This document shows positions 36,254-43,723 of a stretch of 64,000 nt of DNA, one piece after another. Origin of the DNA: Clostridia bacterium (GTDB lineage: Bacteria > Bacillota > Clostridia > Oscillospirales > CAG-272); contig JAFYBN010000113.1 of the NCBI GenBank assembly GCA_017540175.1, forward strand, positions 34,573-98,572, read 5' to 3'. Every line of letters begins with the position of its first letter. Position 1 is the first letter of the stretch. The position numbers and the translations under genes are program-made. The notes under the pieces were generated by a model. The model did not search any database, was not told where the DNA came from, and saw only the letters and a list, made by a program, of their open reading frames with translations.

Positions 36254-36290
36254 GGCGGGCGGCTCAACACCGCCCGTCTTGTTTCATTTT
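36254..36290 (+). terminator. Attenuator between precursor and maturase genes
   Basis: A 9-bp GC-rich stem (36254-36262 with 36270-36278) with a 7-base loop, followed by TTGTTTCATTTTG. The weak U-tract suggests partial termination. Confidence 0.7.
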
Positions 36291-36308
36291 GTCGAAAAGG
36301 AGAATACC

Positions 36309-37697
36309 ATGCGCAGCATACTGCCGCAGATGAGCGCAGTCCGCAAGCTGTGGCCGGAGGCGGATCCGACGGAAGGAGCGTACCGCCCGACGCTGTACAG
36401 CCTGTGCGTCCCCTGTGAGGACGGCGTTTTGTTGTACCATACGCTGACCGGCGAGCTGCTGCATTTGTCCGCGGAGGAAGCCGGACAGAAAGAATCCGAC
36501 GGCAGACTCAGGGCGGAGCTGACGAAGAAGCACTTCCTTGTCCGCGAAGACTTCGACGAATACTCAGTCAGCCGTCAGATCCGCCGGATCGCCGAAATGA
36601 TGACACCGCCGGAAAAAAGGATCAAAAGCTTCACGGTCTTCACGACGACCGACTGCAACGCACGCTGTCCCTACTGCTACGAGCTTGGCCGTCCGAGGCG
36701 GCCCATGAGCGAGCAGACCGCGCACGATGCCGCGGATTACATCGTCCGTGCCGGAGAAGGAAAGATGGTCACTCTGCAGTGGTTCGGCGGGGAACCGCTG
36801 TATAACCCCGGCGCGATCGGGATCATCACAGGAGAGCTTTGCGCGCGGGGCGTACCCTTCCGCTCCGTCATGGTGACAAACGGATATCTGTTCGACGCGC
36901 AAACAGTCCAAAAAGCCAAGCGGGACTGGGCGCTCGAGCGCGTCCAGATCACGCTGGACGGGACGGAAGAGCAGTATAACAAAATCAAGAGGTTTCTTCA
37001 CGCAGAGGGCAGCGCGTACCGCCGCGTGCTCGAGAATATCGGGCTTCTTCTGGATGCGGACATAAAAGTCTCAATCCGTATGAACGCGTCCCGCGATAAT
37101 ATGGAGGATCTCTGCAGGCTGACGGACGAACTCGCCGAACGTTTTCGGGGTCAAAAGAAGATCTCTCTGTATTCCGTTCTGCTGCGGGATTTCACCGAAG
37201 ACGGAACGCATCCCGAAACGGAGGCGGAAGCTTTGGCGATGTGGGACGCCCTGCAGAGCCGCATCCTCTCCTCCAGGCTCGGGGGCCTGAAACCGCTTCC
37301 ACGGAAGATGCAAACGAACGGGTGCATGGCGGACAGCGACGGCTCGGTCACGATTCTGCCGGACGGACGGCTCGGAAAATGCGAGCATGAAAGCGAGCAG
37401 CTACTGGTCGGGAGCATCTATGAGGGCGTGACGGACACGGAGTGCGCCGCCCGCTGGAAAGCCCGCGTCGAGGTGCCGCAGTGCCGCACTTGCGTGCTCT
37501 CCCCGATGTGTATCCGTCTCCGGCTCTGCGCCTGGACGGGCGACCGATGCACCGACGGGGATCGCGCGCGAATGCGTATCATCTTGAAACAAATGATCCT
37601 CTATGAAAATTACCGCGCTTCATTATTCGGAGAAAGCAAAGGAGAAGAAACCGATGAAACTGAAACAGACGCTGATTTTTCAGGTTTTGGACGATAA
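36309..37697 (+). CDS. Radical SAM/SPASM peptide maturase
   Basis: A 462-aa enzyme. Residues 1-100 form an N-terminal domain. The radical SAM core begins with TTTDCNARCPYCYELG, the CxxxCxxC that holds the SAM-binding 4Fe-4S cluster, then the GGEP motif as LQWFGGEPLY and QITLDGTEEQYNKIK. The C-terminal SPASM region has Cys in NGCMADSDG, GKCEHES, and VPQCRTCVLSPMCIRLRLC, enough for auxiliary clusters. Such enzymes make carbon-carbon, thioether or epimer modifications on peptides. AAAGGAG precedes ATG 36309. Its 3' end overlaps the PqqD-like gene by 44 bases, and the Glu/Asp-rich tail may only exist because of that overlap. Confidence 0.92.
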   Translation: MRSILPQMSAVRKLWPEADPTEGAYRPTLYSLCVPCEDGVLLYHTLTGELLHLSAEEAGQKESDGRLRAELTKKHFLVREDFDEYSVSRQIRRIAEMMTPPEKRIKSFTVFTTTDCNARCPYCYELGRPRRPMSEQTAHDAADYIVRAGEGKMVTLQWFGGEPLYNPGAIGIITGELCARGVPFRSVMVTNGYLFDAQTVQKAKRDWALERVQITLDGTEEQYNKIKRFLHAEGSAYRRVLENIGLLLDADIKVSIRMNASRDNMEDLCRLTDELAERFRGQKKISLYSVLLRDFTEDGTHPETEAEALAMWDALQSRILSSRLGGLKPLPRKMQTNGCMADSDGSVTILPDGRLGKCEHESEQLLVGSIYEGVTDTECAARWKARVEVPQCRTCVLSPMCIRLRLCAWTGDRCTDGDRARMRIILKQMILYENYRASLFGESKGEETDETETDADFSGFGR

Positions 37698-37923
37698 AAC
37701 CGTGATCGTTCCCATGGGAGAAGCCGCTGAGGCGCTGCACGGGGTCCTTCGCGTCAACGCCACCGGCGCCGCCATCATCCGCGGCCTTGCCGACGGGCTG
37801 GACGAGGAAGCGGTTGCCGCAAAGATCATGGAAGACTTTGACGGCGTGGACCGGGAAAGAGCCGAAAACGCCGTGCGCAAAACGGTGGAAAAGCTGCGCG
37901 CCGCGGGACTGGTCATCGACTGA
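37654..37923 (+). CDS. PqqD-family RiPP recognition protein
   Basis: An 89-aa protein with the PqqD fold pattern. A three-strand start, LIFQVLDDKTVIVPMG, is followed by LRVNATGAAIIRGLADGLDE and two helices ending in ENAVRKTVEKLRAAGLVI. PqqD proteins bind the leader peptide and present it to the radical SAM enzyme. GGAG lies 9 bases before the ATG inside the maturase gene, so translation is coupled. It is the last gene of the cassette; no peptidase or dedicated ABC exporter follows. Confidence 0.88.
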   Translation: MKLKQTLIFQVLDDKTVIVPMGEAAEALHGVLRVNATGAAIIRGLADGLDEEAVAAKIMEDFDGVDRERAENAVRKTVEKLRAAGLVID

Positions 37924-38060
37924 GCCGGAAAAGACACGCCGGGAATCGGCATGACCGCGCCTTCGGGAGGCGAAAACGGCGCGAAAGCGCGTACGGACGG
38001 AACGAAAAAACGGGACGGAAACAAATGCCGCCCCTCGTAAGAAAGTTTAATCGTTTTCGG

Positions 38061-38095
38061 AAATGGCATGATCTTCGGGTCATGCCATTTTCTGT
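38061..38095 (+). terminator. Hairpin after the RiPP-like cassette
   Basis: A perfect 11-bp stem AAATGGCATGA/TCATGCCATTT with an 8-base loop, followed by TCTGTCC. It can end the cassette transcript but also opens the repeat-rich spacer described next. Confidence 0.65.
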
Positions 38096-38127
38096 CCCAT
38101 CGCAGCAGGCGGGGCAGACCCATACGA

Positions 38128-38220
38128 GTTTTGCTCCCCGGCAAGCAGGGAGCAAAACGCTGCCCGCAAATTGGCGAGCGTTGTCCGGGTGGATCGTACA
38201 CTGCTGAGCAGGCAGCGTAC
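38128..38220. repeat. Hairpin-rich spacer element
   Basis: Two further inverted repeats follow: GTTTTGCTCCC/GGGAGCAAAAC (38128-38138 with 38148-38158, perfect, 11 bp) and GTACACTGC/GCAGCGTAC (38196-38220, one mismatch). The 38.06-38.33 kb spacer has no gene I can support. Its series of stems looks like a dispersed repeat or structured RNA, but no second copy occurs in this window. Confidence 0.5.
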
Positions 38221-38342
38221 AGATCCGGGCCTGCGCGCAACTTCTGCACCGGCTCGTTGGGAACACCTCCCAGACCCGGAGCTCGCGCTTCGTGCAGGCC
38301 GCGCGTTTTTGGCAAAACACCGGGAACGATCAAAAGCATCCC

Positions 38343-39647
38343 TTACAATGATTTGACATGCCTATTTGTCAAAAGCAGGACTGCTGTAATCGTGAACCCC
38401 GCTGCGCAGATGGCAAGAAGCGCTGTGCTGCCGAAAGCCTGAAGCGCCGTCCCCGCCAATACCGAGGCGATCGGGGTCATTCCCTGTGATCCTACGCTTA
38501 TGATGCTGCCGATCTTGCTGAGCTTGTCTTTTTCCACCCTGCGCTGGATGGCAGTGTTGAGTGGAATGTTGATGAAGGAGAGCAGGAAACCGACCGCGAG
38601 GCATCCTGCGCCGAACACCAGCAAAAAAGCGTTCAAAGAGACCTCTGAGGCCACCAGCCGCCAGTATCCGATCGCCAGGGCAATCATCACGCCCGAAAAG
38701 ACGCACAGCCTTTTTGCGACTTTCAGTCCGCATTTTTCCTCCTGCTCTCCGGCGCTCATCATCACGGCTCCGATCAGGGAACTGGCTCCTACGCATACGC
38801 TGAACACGGATGACCACAGTTCCGGTTTCAGAACGTTGTCGAACAGATAAGACGGGGCGGATTCCAAATCCGTCTTGATGAAATATGGAATGAAATTCCC
38901 GGTCACGGGTGTGAAGAAGAAGTTGATGAACAGCGCTGCGCCAATGATGGCCGTGATGGCTTTTTGGCCTTTCAGATACAGGATGCCATCCTTCATGTCT
39001 GAAACCGCGAGACGCAGCGTTACCGGTTCCGCGGAAGGTGTGTGATCATAGCGGATCAGCATTTCCGAGATTCCGGAGGCGATAAAGCATGCGCCTACCG
39101 CCAGGAAAAGTACGTTTAGAGGCAGCACCGCGTACAGAACGCCGGCCAGTACGACACCCAGAATCGATTCCATGGAACTCTTGACGGAAAAGTACGCGTT
39201 CGCCTGCTGCAATTGTCCCGGCTCTACGATATTCGGAAGCATTGCTCCGGCGGCGGGATTAAAGATACCGCTGACGATATTGCCCAGAATGCCGAGGATG
39301 AACAGGATCACGATATGTGCTTTCTGCGATGGCAGGATCATGATAAGCGCTGTGGCCAGCAGGATCATCCCGCCCTTGATGTAATCACAGAAATACATGA
39401 TCTTTGCCTTGTTGAAGCGATCCCCAAGGACGCCGCCGACAGGCGTGAAGAGCAGCAGGGCAGCTCCGCACAAGGCCAGGTATAAGCCTTGCAGAAAGGC
39501 GTTGTTTTCACTGATCTGCAGAATATAGAAACCGACGGCGAAGCTGTACAGAAGCGCACCTGATTCCGAGACCAGCGCGCCAAGGAAGACCAATCGGAAG
39601 TTCCTGTTTGCAAATACGTTGACAGCTTTCTTTTCACCGCTCATCAT
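38343..39647 (-). CDS. MFS efflux transporter (macrolide-efflux-like)
   Basis: A 434-aa major facilitator with 12 predicted helices. The N-terminal ANRNFRLVFLGALVSESGA and GGVLGDRFNKAKIMYFCD with its A-motif are typical of the MefA/multidrug-exporter branch. It overlaps the regulator gene by 14 bases, implying coupling. Its base composition is visibly less GC-rich than the EPS and sugar genes, as is that of its regulator, which suggests recent acquisition of the pair. It is next to the RiPP cassette on the opposite strand and could export its product, but the regulator pairing argues for its own drug or peptide stimulus. Confidence 0.88.
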   Translation of the reverse strand: MMSGEKKAVNVFANRNFRLVFLGALVSESGALLYSFAVGFYILQISENNAFLQGLYLALCGAALLLFTPVGGVLGDRFNKAKIMYFCDYIKGGMILLATALIMILPSQKAHIVILFILGILGNIVSGIFNPAAGAMLPNIVEPGQLQQANAYFSVKSSMESILGVVLAGVLYAVLPLNVLFLAVGACFIASGISEMLIRYDHTPSAEPVTLRLAVSDMKDGILYLKGQKAITAIIGAALFINFFFTPVTGNFIPYFIKTDLESAPSYLFDNVLKPELWSSVFSVCVGASSLIGAVMMSAGEQEEKCGLKVAKRLCVFSGVMIALAIGYWRLVASEVSLNAFLLVFGAGCLAVGFLLSFINIPLNTAIQRRVEKDKLSKIGSIISVGSQGMTPIASVLAGTALQAFGSTALLAICAAGFTITAVLLLTNRHVKSL

Positions 39648-40710
39648 TGACCAATTCCTTCCATATCCGGGTCAGTTCCCGATTCCCCAACAGTTTCAGG
39701 ATCGTTTCAACGCTGTCCGTCGCCGTAGCGCCCAGACTGTCATTGAGGATGACGTCGCTGCGGTGCACGGGGCAGCGAAGAGTCTGGATTCCATAATCCG
39801 GCGCGCCGTCAAACTGCCGGACGACCGCAAGGACGTCTCTCAGACTTGCCGCGGCTTTTTCCGGTTTCCCTTCCAGCGTATGGATGTAAGCCATCACGGT
39901 ATAGATACTTGCCATGATCTTATCGGCAAAATCCACTTTTTCTCCCTCTTTAAGAGGGGCCAAATACGTGACGAGTCCTGACAGCATCCGCTTCGCAGCC
40001 CCGTACTCCCCGCGTGCGGATAAGATCAGCGCATACCCGGCAATGGAATCCATCAGACCGATTGTGTTGAGCAGCAATGATTCGGCGAGGAACGGCTCCG
40101 CCTCCTCGTACTTTTTCAGATACAACGCCAGCACAACGCCGATCGAATCGCTGTATACGCCTCCCGCGTTATTCTTCTTCAGGAGTTCAATGCTTTTTTC
40201 GCACTCGCCGAGAAGCAGCCAGGCGCGCGCCATTTCTCTGCTGATCGTCTGCTCGCTGATCTCGGGATCATGATTCTGCGAAATCAGAAGCTTTGCCTGC
40301 TCATATAATTCCAAGGCCCTTCTGGTTTCTGCGCGGTTTTTGCTGCCGCCGCCAAAGAACGCGTATGCCCGGGCGCAGTCAAGGACAACGGCAAAAGAAT
40401 CCGGAAACTTTTTGAGCGCTTTCTCCGCTTCGACCAACGCCTCAGGATTTCTGACCCGGCAGAATTCCCTTAATCTCTCTCCGATGGCGGCAATATGATT
40501 ATCTTTCACCCGGTAGCCCAGAAGAGCATCCATTGAGGTATCAAAAAAATCTGCAATTTCAACCAACATGCTGAGTTCGGGTATTGTTTGGCTCGTTTCC
40601 CATTTATATACGGAACCGACGGTAACACCCATGGCTTCGGCAAATTGCTCCTGGGTCAATCGCCGTTCTTTCCGAAATGCACGGATATTCTCTGCAAGTG
40701 TCAGCTTCAT
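39634..40710 (-). CDS. XRE-family regulator with TPR-like domain
   Basis: A 358-aa protein. Residues 1-60 form an XRE helix-turn-helix: NIRAFRKERRLTQEQFAEAM then GVTVGSVYKWETSQTIPELS. The remainder is all-helical with degenerate 34-residue repeats. This is the layout of peptide- or ligand-sensing regulators (Rgg/PlcR-like), although family membership beyond XRE is not certain. The start at 40710 has GGAGGT seven bases upstream; the first ATG of the frame is 8 codons earlier without an RBS. It is co-transcribed with the MFS exporter and presumably controls it. Confidence 0.88.
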   Translation of the reverse strand: MKLTLAENIRAFRKERRLTQEQFAEAMGVTVGSVYKWETSQTIPELSMLVEIADFFDTSMDALLGYRVKDNHIAAIGERLREFCRVRNPEALVEAEKALKKFPDSFAVVLDCARAYAFFGGGSKNRAETRRALELYEQAKLLISQNHDPEISEQTISREMARAWLLLGECEKSIELLKKNNAGGVYSDSIGVVLALYLKKYEEAEPFLAESLLLNTIGLMDSIAGYALILSARGEYGAAKRMLSGLVTYLAPLKEGEKVDFADKIMASIYTVMAYIHTLEGKPEKAAASLRDVLAVVRQFDGAPDYGIQTLRCPVHRSDVILNDSLGATATDSVETILKLLGNRELTRIWKELVNDER

Positions 40711-40745
40711 TCCGGTGACCTCCGAATTCATCATGATCTGCGTTT

Positions 40746-40774
40746 ATTATACTCCGACGGGGACGGGAAGTGAA
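40746..40774 (-). promoter_or_regulatory. Promoter for the XRE-MFS pair
   Basis: On the minus strand TTCACT, a 17-base spacer and TATAAT, ending about 36 bases before the regulator ATG. The short leader and close position fit autoregulation. Confidence 0.65.
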
Positions 40775-40862
40775 GACCCTATCAATACTAACAATAATAA
40801 TTTTTCACATATTGACGGTATGGGTTTTCTGCTGCTCGCCGGCAAAAAAGTGAAGAATCGTC

Positions 40863-40900
40863 AAAAAACGGACTGCTGTGATCACACAACAATCCGTTTT
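40863..40900 (-). terminator. Terminator after the methyltransferase operon
   Basis: On the minus strand AAAACGGA (40900-40893) pairs with TCCGTTTT (40872-40865) and is followed by more T. An inner TGTGATCACA palindrome lengthens the hairpin. Confidence 0.65.
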
Positions 40901-41030
40901 CGTTTGCCGACCGTGTCGGACAGATGCTCAAATCATTTGGTCAATACTTTCTCATGAGCATCCGCCTGAACCGCCCTGCTTTTTTCATGCGGAGCCTGAG
41001 GCGGGATCTCCGCGGCCGACACCCGCCGTG

Positions 41031-41885
41031 TCAATTTCTTCCGAATCCGATTTTCACGATCCGCATGTTCACAAGCCCGTCGCAGAGGCGGATCAGGAGC
41101 CGGTGAAACAGTCCGACGTCTTTATAAATATCCCGGTAGCCGCGCATATAGCTCTTTGAGCTCACGGAAGCAAAGTTCCCGCTCCAGCTTCGGATCCCGT
41201 CCGGGTCCTCCAATGAGAAAAAGGCGTTTACGTCGGTGATCCCGGCTTCTTTGAGCCAGGTTTTGCGCATCATTTTCGCCCCCCGCCGATTGCAGGAGTC
41301 GAACGTGAGCACCGCGCCGGGAAAGCGCGCCGCCATCGCGGAGAACAGCTTTTTCACGTCTTCGGTTTTGAGATAGTAAAACACGCCCGCCGCGAAGAAA
41401 ACCGCGCCGTGGGAGGCGTCGATCCTGTCCATCCCCGAAAAGTCGTTCAGGTCGCAGGGGATGTTTTCTTCCCGATCCGAGGCGGGCAGCAGTTGGTTCC
41501 GCGCCTCGATCACGTCCGGCAGATCGAGATTGTATCCCCTGCATTGTCCGTTGTCGCACTTGCGGAACGTGTCGTCCAGCCCGCAGCCGAGATTGACGAC
41601 GGCGGCCTTCGGATGCTCTTTCAGATATAACTTGACCTCGCAGGCCAGATCGTACTGACGCTGCGCGACCTCCAGCGCCCCGAACAGCCCTGCGGGGGAT
41701 TCCATCTTCTTCCGCATCGCCCCGAAGTCGCAGTCCAGAGAATCGCAGATCCGCTTTGCCTCGGGATCGGAGAAGAGATGGGGGAAATGCTCCGAGCAGA
41801 CCAGCCGCCCGAAAAGCGGGATGATCAAGGTCTCCTGCACGGAGTTTTTTTCGATGTGGGTTTTCTTCTGGTCCGTCATTTCCAT
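41031..41885 (-). CDS. Class I SAM-dependent methyltransferase (LCM/Ppm1-like)
   Basis: A 284-aa methyltransferase of the leucine carboxyl methyltransferase-like group (LCM/TcmP). Motif I is AAVVNLGCGLDDTFRK, followed by YNLDLPDVIEARNQLLP and GVFYYLKTEDVKKLF. Substrates vary widely in this group. The ATG at 41885 (GAAGGGA upstream) overlaps the end of the HMA gene, and a second ATG lies two codons in. Longer upstream frames cross the HMA and DUF2325 genes and are rejected. Third gene of a metal-linked operon behind the palindromic operator at 42552. Confidence 0.85.
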   Translation of the reverse strand: MEMTDQKKTHIEKNSVQETLIIPLFGRLVCSEHFPHLFSDPEAKRICDSLDCDFGAMRKKMESPAGLFGALEVAQRQYDLACEVKLYLKEHPKAAVVNLGCGLDDTFRKCDNGQCRGYNLDLPDVIEARNQLLPASDREENIPCDLNDFSGMDRIDASHGAVFFAAGVFYYLKTEDVKKLFSAMAARFPGAVLTFDSCNRRGAKMMRKTWLKEAGITDVNAFFSLEDPDGIRSWSGNFASVSSKSYMRGYRDIYKDVGLFHRLLIRLCDGLVNMRIVKIGFGRN

Positions 41886-42127
41886 CCGAACAGTCCCTTC
41901 ACCGCCGGGGCGGATTTCACGCTGAGACAGGCATATCCGGTCGCGGTCACGGCGGCTCCGACTTCCGTTTCGTTCACGGGATTTTCCGTCAAAAACGTCG
42001 CCTCGCCCTTTGTGCGGTTCGCTTTGACCTTCTTCGCCGCCGGAACGGTTTTCCGAATCGTGTCGCAGACGTGCGCCTCGCACATCGAGCACATCATGCC
42101 GTCGATTTTGAGAGTCGTTTTGATCAT
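41876..42127 (-). CDS. Heavy-metal-associated (HMA) domain protein
   Basis: An 83-aa ferredoxin-like HMA domain with the metal motif GMMCSMCEAHV, where the pair of Cys in CxxC binds a soft metal such as Cu(I). It probably acts as a cytoplasmic metal chaperone. The motif is MxCxxC. AAAGGGG lies before the ATG at 42127. No P-type ATPase is next to it, unlike typical CopZ loci. It lies in an operon with a DUF2325 protein and a methyltransferase. Confidence 0.88.
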   Translation of the reverse strand: MIKTTLKIDGMMCSMCEAHVCDTIRKTVPAAKKVKANRTKGEATFLTENPVNETEVGAAVTATGYACLSVKSAPAVKGLFGWK

Positions 42128-42181
42128 TGTTTTTCCCCTTTCGTATCCTTCGAATGACACAGACCGCCGCGCCGTCGATTC

Positions 42182-42475
42182 TCAGCCCGATCCTTCCGGG
42201 CACGCGGTGTGTTCTTCGAGCAGCTTCCTGAGCGCCGACAGGCTGCTTGAATGGCTGCGCCGCACGGCCGTGCGGCTTTTCAGGCGGCTCAGGGCGGTAT
42301 AGACCATTTTGTGGGAAACGGTGTCCGTGAACAGGATCAAAAGATCCGGACTTCCGAAATCCTTCAGGCCGTTCTTCATTTTGGGGTAGACTTTCGCACT
42401 GCAGCGGTATTCGGCGCACAGATCCCGGTACTGCCGGGCCATGCACTCGTTTCCGCCGACGATCACAACGCTCAT
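42182..42475 (-). CDS. DUF2325 domain protein
   Basis: A 97-aa protein matching DUF2325 throughout: VVIVGGNECMARQYRDLCAE, then VYPKMKNGLKDFGSPDLLIL and FTDTVSHKMVYTAL, ending in RSHSSSLSALRKLLE. The function is not established, though the family often lies near metal-related genes. First gene of the operon. The promoter and operator at 42552-42600 lie about 80 bases upstream. Confidence 0.88.
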   Translation of the reverse strand: MSVVIVGGNECMARQYRDLCAEYRCSAKVYPKMKNGLKDFGSPDLLILFTDTVSHKMVYTALSRLKSRTAVRRSHSSSLSALRKLLEEHTACPEGSG

Positions 42476-42551
42476 ATTGTTTTCTCCGATCTGTTGCTTG
42501 CCGTGACCAACTTGCCGTCAAAGCGCATTCGCAGGTCATTGCACGAGTTGT

Positions 42552-42569
42552 GGTTAGCTATCGCTTACC
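42552..42569. promoter_or_regulatory. Palindromic operator candidate
   Basis: GGTTAGCTATCGCTTACC matches its own reverse complement at 14 of 18 positions and lies 2 bases downstream of the -10 box. A bound repressor would block the promoter. DtxR/MntR-type operators have similar size, but no matching regulator is in this window. Confidence 0.55.
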
Positions 42570-42571
42570 GC

Positions 42572-42600
42572 ATTATAGCATAAACTTGCCGCGGTGTCAA
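42572..42600 (-). promoter_or_regulatory. Consensus promoter for the DUF2325-HMA-methyltransferase operon
   Basis: On the minus strand TTGACA (42600-42595), a 17-base spacer and TATAAT (42577-42572). Confidence 0.9.
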
Positions 42601-43193
42601 GCCGTTCGCTGAAAATTTCCGAAAACGAGACAGTTTTGCGGAAACCCCGCCCCCCCGGAAAAGCAAAGAACAATGATGGACCAGAATGAGCGACGATCTG
42701 CATCACGACTCGATCGGCGGCCGAAACCGGCTCCCGCCGTTTCTCCGGATCGGACGAAATTCCGGGTATTCGTTAGCTCGCGCAAACTGCGGCATGGGGG
42801 CGCGGCGGGTCGGGGCAAATTGCGGTCCGATTCGGGACGGCAGAGGAAGATCGCCGGCGGTTCCATGCTCCCTGTCGCATGAAGCCTCTCCGCAGTCTGT
42901 TTCCGCTGCCTGCGGATTTGTTTTGATTTCCTGCGCTCTGAGCTTCCGGGCGACCCTGTTTCCGCGGCCCCCTCCCGCGGATATAAACTGTTTTTTCACT
43001 TCATTTGCTTTTGAGCCCATTCCAATTTCGCGCGGAATGTGATAAAATGAATCCGAACGAAAAACAGGTTCGGTCTTTTCCGGACCCGGGTCGGACATTC
43101 GTTTGAATCGAGAAACGGCAGAGGACCCCCGAAATAAAAGGATCGGTCCAAAAGCACCGACATCGAAAACTCAGAAACAGAAAGAGGTCATCC
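42601..43193. other. Gene-poor spacer
   Basis: I see no gene in these 593 bases. Short frames on both strands have no RBS or recognisable product. A weak plus-strand promoter (TTCCAA, 17 bases, TAAAAT at 43043-43048) could serve the fucosidase remnant. Confidence 0.4.
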
Positions 43194-43565
43194 ATGGAAT
43201 TCAGAGAATTTCTGAAAGGCGCGGCATCCGTCGTTCCGTCCAAGCGCCAGCTCGACTGGTTTGACACCGAGTTCTATGCCTTTATCTGCTTCACAGTCAA
43301 CACCTACACGGACCGGGAATGGGGGCTGGGGAACGAGGATCCGTCGATCTTCGATCCCACCGATCTGGACTGTGACGAATGGGTCGCCGCCGTAAAACAG
43401 TCGCGCCTGCAGTGGCGCTGCATCCGCCTCATGCTTCATCCGGACAAGGACGAAGCGACAGCTTTTCTTTCCGAGCTGAGAGCGCGGAATATCCGCTGGC
43501 GCGAGGGGGGCAAAGCCGTGCCGGACTTTGATCCCGCCGAGTCCCCCGAGAACTGGAAATGGTGA
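43194..43565 (+). pseudogene. Truncated GH29 alpha-L-fucosidase (N-terminal remnant fused to foreign tail)
   Basis: A 123-aa frame with a good RBS (AGAGGTC). Residues about 1-70 match the N-terminus of GH29 alpha-L-fucosidases: SVVPSKRQLDWFDTEFYAFI, FTVNTYTDREWG, EDPSIFDPTDLDCDEWVAA. After VKQS the family expects GMRG and the conserved KHHDGFCLWPS, but an unrelated 53-residue tail follows. The catalytic domain is therefore lost. An internal deletion joining two genes is the simplest account. No activity is expected. Confidence 0.75.
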
Positions 43566-43649
43566 TCCGCCCGGCGAACGGAACGGGAGAGCGAATCCGT
43601 GCCTCCGGTGCGGCATTTCGGGCGGGGCACAGTTTTTCCGGTCCGGGGC

Positions 43650-43678
43650 TTGCCAAACAAGGAAAACTGCGGTATAAC
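43650..43678 (+). promoter_or_regulatory. Promoter for solute-binding protein 4
   Basis: TTGCCA, a 17-base spacer and TATAAC, about 46 bases before the ATG at 43724. Confidence 0.75.
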
Positions 43679-43723
43679 GGAATCACAACATATCCGAAAT
43701 TCAAGCAGGATGGGAGAAAGATC

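Noticed and set aside
38061-38342. Integron attC or phage attachment site in the hairpin-rich spacer
   Set aside because: No R and L box pattern, integrase gene or duplicated core was found; the stems are simple inverted repeats.
41886-42539. Long upstream extension of the methyltransferase frame
   Set aside because: It crosses the HMA and DUF2325 genes in another frame; the supported start is at 41885.
42673-43098. Short frames on both strands before the fucosidase remnant
   Set aside because: No RBS and no recognisable or protein-like sequence; composition is typical of non-coding GC-rich DNA.
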